Positions 21,424 to 25,932 of a stretch of DNA of 25,932 bases are shown here, in pieces. Location: the NCBI GenBank assembly GCA_003543245.1, contig DPJB01000023.1, positions 66,229 through 92,160 on the forward strand. Direction: 5' to 3'. Both the position numbers and the translations under genes were made by a program. Every line of letters begins with the position of its first letter. Within the stretch, counting starts at the first letter, position 1. Origin of the DNA: Moraxellaceae bacterium (lineage in GTDB: Bacteria; Pseudomonadota; Gammaproteobacteria; Pseudomonadales; Moraxellaceae). Below the pieces are notes generated by a model that saw only the letters and a program-made list of their open reading frames with translations, searched no databases and was not told the origin of the DNA.

Positions 21424-22533
21424 ATGAAAAAACGTCTTCTGGGAATCGTGGGGGCCTGCCTGCTGGCAGGTGTCGTGCAGGCCGAAGAGCCTGTTCAGGT
21501 CAAGGAGTCTGCTCCCGAGCGCTATACCGTCGTGCGTGGCGATACGCTCTGGGATATTTCCAACCGCTATCTGGCGGACCCTTGGCGCTGGCCTGAAATC
21601 TGGGAAATCAATCCCCAGGTCCAGAACCCTCATCTGATCTACCCTGGTGATGTGCTGGTGCTGTGCCAGATCAAGGGGCAGGCTGTGGTGGCAATGGATC
21701 TTGGTGGTGGTTGTGCCGGTCTCGAAGAGCGCATGGCCACAGGCCAGTCCACCCAGATAATCAGTGGTTCGGGTCGTGACCAGAAGCTGCATCCGCAAGC
21801 ACGCATACAACCGCTCAGCCTTGCCATTCCTGCCATTCCCCTGCAGGAAATCCAGCGCTACCTGAACGGTTCCCGCGTGGTGACCAAGGCCGAGCTGGAC
21901 AACGCCCCCTATGTGCTGTCCGGCAAGGACGGTCGCATTGTGGGTGGCGCGGGCGACAACATCTATATTCGCAACAAGAACAAGCTGCTTGAGTCCGGCG
22001 GCGTCTATGGTGTTTATCGCGGAGGCCGTGCCTATATCGACCCGGACACCCGTGACGTGCTGGGCTACGAGGCTGAGGATATCGGTGCTGGCAAGCTGGT
22101 CGCACTGGATCGCGAGGTTGGTACGCTGGAAGTGACGCGCACAACCCAGGAGGTGCGGATCGAGGACAAGTTGCTGCCCAACGAGGCACAGCGCATTTCC
22201 TCGATTTTTTATCCCAGCAATCCTGATAGCGTGAAACCGGGCAGCATCCTGCGCATCTTCGACAGTATCGGCTCCGGTGCACAGCACAGCGTGATCGTGA
22301 TCAACCGTGGCGAGCTGGATGGCGTGAAGTCCGGTCACACGTTTGCCCTCTACAAGAAGGGCGAGACCATTCGTGACCGTGTCACCAATGAGTATGTGAA
22401 GCTGCCGCCGGAGCGCGCCGGTCTGGCGATGGTGTTCCGTACCTTCTCCCGTGTGAGCTATGCGCTGGTGTTGCGCTCGACGACATCCATCAAGGTGGGG
22501 GATGAAATCAAGCCGCCCGTCAGCGGCGACTGA
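21424..22533 (+). CDS. LysM domain protein with signal peptide
   Basis: A 369-residue exported protein, conserved next to def-fmt in Pseudomonas-type genomes. A signal peptide covers residues 1-20 (VVQA before EEPV). A single LysM peptidoglycan-binding domain spans about 34-80 (YTVVRGDTLWDISNRYLADPW, then NPHLIYPGDVLVL). The rest is a long domain of predicted beta strands with no recognised catalytic motif, including DNIYIRN, YGVYRGG and SVIVINRGELDGVKSGHTFAL. It probably sits in the periplasm bound to peptidoglycan. The frame extends upstream to 21322, but AAGGGAACC before the ATG at 21424 and the signal peptide fix the start. It is followed by an intrinsic terminator, so it is likely monocistronic. 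Confidence 0.94.
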   Translation: MKKRLLGIVGACLLAGVVQAEEPVQVKESAPERYTVVRGDTLWDISNRYLADPWRWPEIWEINPQVQNPHLIYPGDVLVLCQIKGQAVVAMDLGGGCAGLEERMATGQSTQIISGSGRDQKLHPQARIQPLSLAIPAIPLQEIQRYLNGSRVVTKAELDNAPYVLSGKDGRIVGGAGDNIYIRNKNKLLESGGVYGVYRGGRAYIDPDTRDVLGYEAEDIGAGKLVALDREVGTLEVTRTTQEVRIEDKLLPNEAQRISSIFYPSNPDSVKPGSILRIFDSIGSGAQHSVIVINRGELDGVKSGHTFALYKKGETIRDRVTNEYVKLPPERAGLAMVFRTFSRVSYALVLRSTTSIKVGDEIKPPVSGD

Positions 22534-22563
22534 TTTCGCTTTCACACTGTTGCTAGGCTATAC

Positions 22564-22593
22564 CGGGCCGTCATCATGACGGCCCGTTTTTTT
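22564..22593 (+). terminator. Intrinsic terminator after the LysM gene
   Basis: CGGGCCGTCA (22564-22573) pairs perfectly with TGACGGCCCG (22577-22586) over a 3-nt loop, followed by seven T's. It separates the LysM gene from dprA, whose ATG lies 15 bp further on, so dprA needs its own promoter or readthrough. Confidence 0.93.
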
Positions 22594-22607
22594 GAGGCAA
22601 GGATGCC

Positions 22608-23798
22608 ATGTACGAACCCTCTCCCCTGCCGGTCCAGGCCATGGACTGGTTGCGCCTGTGGCGCCTGCTGCAGCAATCCTCCCTGCGCTTCCATCGTCTG
22701 CTTGAGGTTTTTTCCGGTCCGGGACGGGCATTGTCTGCCAGTCCGCAGGCATGGCGTGCTGCCGGGATAGGGAGCTCTGCCGTGACGCGCCTGCAGCACT
22801 GGCAGGGCGGGACCGATCCCGACCTGCTGCGCGAGATGGATGAGGCGGTGGCGGCGGACCTTGCCTGGTGTGAACAGACAGGCCAGCGCCTGCTGACCCT
22901 GTCCTGCCCGGACTACCCAGCCCTGCTGCGTGAAATTCCTGACGCGCCACCCCTGCTGTTCCTGCGTGGCAATGCGTCACTGCTTGGCTTGCCCCAACTG
23001 GCGATGGTTGGCAGTCGCCATCCCTCCCATACCGGCCTGGCCGATGCGCGTGATTTTGCCGGCGGTCTTGCACGTGCCGGTCTGGTGGTGACCAGCGGGC
23101 TGGCCAGCGGCATTGACGGGGCTGCGCATGCCGGGGCGATGCGGGCGGGTGGAAAAACGGTGGCGGTACTCGGGACCGGAGCAGACCGGCCCTATCCCCG
23201 CGAGCATCATCGCCTGTACCAGGAGATTCTGGAGGGCGGCAGCCTCATTGTCAGCGAGTACCTGCCCGGCACGCCGCCACTGGCGCAGCACTTCCCCCGC
23301 CGTAACCGCATCATCAGCGGGCTTGGCATCGGGGTGTTGGTGGTGGAGGCGGCACCCGACAGCGGTTCGCTCATCACGGCACGGCTGGCGGCAGAGCACG
23401 GCCGACCGGTCTGGGCGCTGCCAGGATCACGCCATCATCCGCAGGCACGTGGCTGCCTGCAGCTCATTCGCGAAGGTGCCACCCTGGTCACGGAAACCCG
23501 GCACATCCTTGAGGATCTGCCAGCGCTGATGGGGTATCTGCGCGAGCAGCTCACCCTGCCAGTGGATACGCCGGCAGAAATGCAGGCGGTGGTTGCCACG
23601 CAGAGCTGTGATCCGGCAGCACGGGCATTGCTGTCGTTACTGGGGCAGGAGTGCCGTCATGCGGACTGGCTGATTGCCATGTCGGGCATGCCGCCGGCCC
23701 AGGTGCTGCGCAGTTTGTCGCAGCTGGAGATGGGTGGTCTGGTGGCCAGTGTCCCTGGTGGCTACGAGCGCCTGCCGGCGGGTGCGGCACTGGTGTGA
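22608..23798 (+). CDS. dprA: DNA processing protein DprA
   Basis: A 396-residue protein that binds single-stranded DNA and loads RecA during natural transformation. An N-terminal helical SAM-like domain covers about residues 10-65. The Rossmann-type DprA domain runs from about 95 to 300, with LAMVGSRHPS, GLVVTSGLASGIDGAAHAGA, AVLGTGADRPYPREH, HFPRRNRIISGL and DSGSLITARLA. A C-terminal winged-helix-like domain (about 325-390, ALLSLLGQECRHADWL and LRSLSQLEMGGLV) completes the usual gammaproteobacterial layout. No competence genes lie nearby; dprA is widespread in non-competent bacteria. A GGCAAGGATGCC element precedes the ATG. Confidence 0.96.
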   Translation: MYEPSPLPVQAMDWLRLWRLLQQSSLRFHRLLEVFSGPGRALSASPQAWRAAGIGSSAVTRLQHWQGGTDPDLLREMDEAVAADLAWCEQTGQRLLTLSCPDYPALLREIPDAPPLLFLRGNASLLGLPQLAMVGSRHPSHTGLADARDFAGGLARAGLVVTSGLASGIDGAAHAGAMRAGGKTVAVLGTGADRPYPREHHRLYQEILEGGSLIVSEYLPGTPPLAQHFPRRNRIISGLGIGVLVVEAAPDSGSLITARLAAEHGRPVWALPGSRHHPQARGCLQLIREGATLVTETRHILEDLPALMGYLREQLTLPVDTPAEMQAVVATQSCDPAARALLSLLGQECRHADWLIAMSGMPPAQVLRSLSQLEMGGLVASVPGGYERLPAGAALV

Positions 23799-23842
23799 AG
23801 AAAGTCTGTCGCAACGGCATCGCCAACCGGTGCGCACAGGTA

Positions 23843-23864
23843 GCGGCCTGTGGATAATGGCCGC
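23843..23864. promoter_or_regulatory. DnaA box framed by an inverted repeat, dprA-tsaC gap
   Basis: TTATCCACA, the perfect DnaA box, lies on the minus strand at 23857-23849. It is framed by GCGGCC (23843-23848) and GGCCGC (23859-23864), extended to 7 bp by A23842/T23865, so the box occupies the 10-base loop of a possible cruciform or hairpin. On the plus strand GATAAT (23853-23858) could be a -10 for tsaC, which DnaA would then cover. The block of genes here is close to oriC in related genomes. Confidence 0.5.
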
Positions 23865-23888
23865 TCTTCCTGAACGTTGTTTTTGCCA

Positions 23889-24458
23889 ATGACACTTGCC
23901 CTGCCCTCTCCCGTCCATCTTCGTGTGGCTGCGCGCCTGCTGCAGTCCGGCGCGGTCATTGCCTATCCAACCGAAGGGGTCTGGGGCCTGGGATGTGATC
24001 CCATGAACGAGGCTGCTGTTCGCCGTCTGCTTGACCTGAAGCAACGCTCCGAGGCCAAGGGATTGATTATCATCGCCGGTTGCATACAGCAGGTGGAAGG
24101 CTGGCTGACAGGGCTTTCGCCGGCACAGCGGGCCGCATGCTCGGCGACGTGGCCGGGACCGTATACCTGGGTGGTGCCCGCTGCGAATGCCCCGCAGTGG
24201 TTGCGCGGCAACCATGACAGCGTGGCGGTGCGCGTGACGGCGCATCCGGGCGTACAGGCCCTGTGTCACGCATTTGGCGGGGCGCTGGTATCGACCAGTG
24301 CCAATGTCAGTGGCAAGCCGCCGGCGCGCGATGCACTGGCGTTGCGCCAGCAGTTTGGTCGCGGCCTGGATTACATCCTGCCGGGCCGGCTGGGAGGTGA
24401 TGGCAAGCCATCAGAAATTCGAGATGCCCGTACCGGCATTGTCCTGAGAAAACGTTGA
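23889..24458 (+). CDS. tsaC: Threonylcarbamoyl-AMP synthase TsaC
   Basis: A 189-residue YrdC-domain enzyme that makes threonylcarbamoyl-AMP from threonine, bicarbonate and ATP for the t6A37 modification of ANN-decoding tRNAs. Family segments are VIAYPTEGVWGLGCDP, LKQRSEAKGLIIIA, WPGPYTWVVPA, SVAVRVTAHP and LVSTSANVSGKPP followed by PSEIRDARTG. It is the short, single-domain form (no Sua5 domain). A TTG at 23877 is in frame, but the ATG at 23889 gives the usual length; neither has a good ribosome binding site. It is followed by hemF after 7 bp, as in Pseudomonas-type genomes where dprA, tsaC and hemF are close. Confidence 0.96.
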   Translation: MTLALPSPVHLRVAARLLQSGAVIAYPTEGVWGLGCDPMNEAAVRRLLDLKQRSEAKGLIIIAGCIQQVEGWLTGLSPAQRAACSATWPGPYTWVVPAANAPQWLRGNHDSVAVRVTAHPGVQALCHAFGGALVSTSANVSGKPPARDALALRQQFGRGLDYILPGRLGGDGKPSEIRDARTGIVLRKR

Positions 24459-24465
24459 GGTTTTT

Positions 24466-25401
24466 ATGACGGCATCCGAACGTACCCCGGCGCCGGATAT
24501 TGAAGCAGTAAAGGCCTTCCTGCTGGATTTGCAGGACCGCATTTGCGCCATGCTGGAAGCGGAAGAAGGCGATGCGCGCTTTCGTACCGACGAGTGGACG
24601 CGTGCTGAAGGTGGCGGTGGCCGTTCCAGGGTCATGGAAAACGGCACTGTCATAGAAAAAGGCGGCGTGCTGTTTTCGCATGTGCACATTGCACGCATGC
24701 CGGCGTCGGCCACTGCACATCGTCCCGAGCTGGCCGGTTGCAGTGCCCAGGCACTGGGGGTGTCACTGGTCATTCATCCTCGTAATCCCTACGTGCCCAC
24801 CTCACATGCCAATGTGCGACTGTTCGTGGCTGAGCGCGAAGGCGAACCGCCGATCTGGTGGTTTGGTGGCGGGTTTGACCTCACGCCGTATTACGGTAAC
24901 GAAGCAGATTGTGTGCACTGGCACACGGTGGCGCATGACCTGTGTGTGCCATTTGGCGACAAGGTTTACAAGGATTACAAGCGTTGGTGCGATGCCTATT
25001 TCTTTCTGAAGCACCGTAATGAGCCGCGCGGTATTGGCGGACTTTTTTATGATGACCTGAATGAGTGGGGCGCGGAGAAGTGTTTCGATTTCATGCGTGC
25101 GGTGGGTGACGGTTTCATCAAGGCCTACCAGCCAATCATGGCGCAGCGCAAGCACACACCATATGGCGAGCGTGAGCTTGATTTCCAGCTGTACCGTCGT
25201 GGCCGTTATGTCGAGTTCAATCTGGTATTTGACCGTGGCACGCTGTTTGGCCTGCAGTCCGGCGGCCGTACCGAGTCCATCCTGATGTCGCTGCCCAATC
25301 TGGTGGCGTGGCGTTATGACTGGGCGCCAGAGCCGGGTACGCCGGAAGCGGAACTGTACGAGAAATACCTGACGGGTCGGGACTGGGTGTCACTGGCCTG
25401 A
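24466..25401 (+). CDS. hemF: Oxygen-dependent coproporphyrinogen III oxidase
   Basis: A 311-residue cytoplasmic enzyme that converts coproporphyrinogen III to protoporphyrinogen IX using O2 in haem synthesis. Conserved parts are GGGGRSRVMENG, VSLVIHPRNPYVPTSHANVR, WWFGGGFDLTPYY, the YKRWCDAYFFLKHRNEPRG region, GGLFYDDLNEW, FNLVFDRGTLFGLQSGGRTESILMSLP (split by a few residues) and ending in GRDWV. Length and order match the family. It lies 7 bp after tsaC, so the two are probably cotranscribed, and ends at an intrinsic terminator. The O2-independent counterpart (HemN) is not in the window. Confidence 0.98.
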   Translation: MTASERTPAPDIEAVKAFLLDLQDRICAMLEAEEGDARFRTDEWTRAEGGGGRSRVMENGTVIEKGGVLFSHVHIARMPASATAHRPELAGCSAQALGVSLVIHPRNPYVPTSHANVRLFVAEREGEPPIWWFGGGFDLTPYYGNEADCVHWHTVAHDLCVPFGDKVYKDYKRWCDAYFFLKHRNEPRGIGGLFYDDLNEWGAEKCFDFMRAVGDGFIKAYQPIMAQRKHTPYGERELDFQLYRRGRYVEFNLVFDRGTLFGLQSGGRTESILMSLPNLVAWRYDWAPEPGTPEAELYEKYLTGRDWVSLA

Positions 25402-25440
25402 ATAATAAAAAAGCCGGCAAATTGCCGGCTTTTTTATTAT
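25402..25440. terminator. Bidirectional intrinsic terminator
   Basis: ATAATAAAAAAGCCGGC (25402-25418) is perfectly complementary to 25424-25440 over 17 bp with a 5-nt AAATT loop. The outer A/T part supplies a T tract in both directions, serving hemF (plus) and the partial gene ending at 25451 (minus). Confidence 0.93.
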
Positions 25441-25450
25441 CTGTGACGGC

Positions 25451-25932
25451 TCACTTCGCGTTTGCCGTCGCGAGCAGGTTGTCGATGATCTGGCGACCGT
25501 AAAGGTCGGTGATGAAGGGCACGTTGGTCTGCTGCAGGTCCGTGATGCGGCTGGACAGGAAGGCCCATTTGGCGGTCACTTTCGACAGAGGAGCTTTCAG
25601 GGTCGGGTTTTTGGCGATCAGCTCATTCAGGCGCAATGAAAAGTCGGCGGCCAGTTTTGCCAGATCCTTGTCCGAGTTGACGCCCGTGTAATTGGAGCCG
25701 CCCAGCGGGTCTGCACTGTTGCGCAAGTAGATCATCATCATCAGCTGCATGCGTGCGGCCAGATCATACAGGTCTTTTTTGGTGCGGCTGGTGTCGCGCG
25801 GCATGCGCTGGTCCAGCTCAAGGGCAAACGGAATGACTTCGTTTTCCCAGGCATAAAGACTCAGCTGGTTTATCTCGCCCTTTTCGTACGGGTCCTGGGT
25901 CAGGGCGGCACGGGTGGTTTGCCAGCGCGTGG
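25451..25932 (-). CDS. Unrecognised protein, C-terminal part (start beyond the window)
   Basis: The minus strand is open from the window edge to a TGA at 25451-25453, giving at least 159 residues with the N-terminus missing. An internal Met at 25804 is not the likely start, because the frame stays open and coding-like upstream (YEKGEINQLSLYAWENEV). The visible part looks alpha-helical and soluble, with DLYDLAARMQLMMMIYLR, an ADPLGGSNYTG loop and LSSRITDLQQTNVPFI near the end. No catalytic motif or family is recognised. It is convergent with hemF, in a place where Pseudomonas has aroE. Codon use resembles that of its neighbours. Confidence 0.65.
   Translation of the reverse strand, partial: TRWQTTRAALTQDPYEKGEINQLSLYAWENEVIPFALELDQRMPRDTSRTKKDLYDLAARMQLMMMIYLRNSADPLGGSNYTGVNSDKDLAKLAADFSLRLNELIAKNPTLKAPLSKVTAKWAFLSSRITDLQQTNVPFITDLYGRQIIDNLLATANAK

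Noticed and set aside
21343..22545. Minus-strand open frame of 400 codons opposite the LysM gene
   Set aside because: The plus strand has a signal peptide, a LysM domain and a ribosome binding site. The antisense product has no recognisable domain.
1..25932. CRISPR array, IS element, prophage, tRNA or rRNA genes
   Set aside because: No regularly spaced repeats, transposase or integrase motifs, or recognisable tRNA/rRNA sequences were seen on either strand by eye; a search with dedicated tools was not possible.

Overview
The window reads as the chromosome of a high-GC gammaproteobacterium, probably an aerobic or facultative member of the Pseudomonadales/Oceanospirillales neighbourhood. The grounds are the hemF-tsaC-dprA-LysM-def-fmt-rsmB-trkA block, which matches the region near the origin in Pseudomonas-type genomes, a DesT/FabR-type regulator beside a desaturase operon, and FNR/Anr-type sites. 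The genus cannot be fixed from sequence alone. No phage, IS element, CRISPR array, tRNA or rRNA was seen.

Positions 1-3910 hold a membrane fatty-acid desaturation module. On the minus strand lie a ferredoxin-fused NAD(P)H reductase, a three-histidine-box desaturase and a second paralogous desaturase that runs off the left edge. A DesT/FabR-type TetR regulator is divergent. The 198-bp divergent gap holds two long palindromes with centres 40 bp apart and a perfect FNR/Anr box.

Positions 3930-8734 form a ubiquinone block: ubiX (minus) divergent from ubiD (plus), then ubiU-ubiV (plus), with ubiT (minus) converging on them. UbiU and UbiV keep all eight [4Fe-4S] cysteines, so the O2-independent quinone hydroxylation branch looks intact. 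A perfect FNR/Anr box overlaps the ubiD stop codon and sits at -41.5 from a candidate -10 for ubiUV. Weaker boxes have nearly the same geometry before ubiT and ubiD. With the desaturase box, this suggests an oxygen-responsive island controlling O2-consuming desaturation and O2-free quinone synthesis together.

Positions 8890-13474 carry scattered metabolic and hypothetical genes: a small two-helix membrane protein, a HopJ-family protein, a short helical protein, an HMG-CoA lyase, YaeQ, an LCAD-like acyl-CoA dehydrogenase and a secreted DUF4136-like protein. A strong terminator follows.

Positions 13556-25401 hold trkA-trkH (K+ uptake) divergent from an MscS-family channel, then def-fmt-rsmB (minus) divergent from a LysM protein, dprA, tsaC and hemF (plus). 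Three intrinsic terminators and a DnaA box framed by an inverted repeat punctuate this part. The right edge has a partial unrecognised gene on the minus strand. No stretch longer than 300 bases lacks a gene; the longest gaps (3038-3235, 16378-16619, 18252-18426, 21219-21423) are regulatory or structural spacers.
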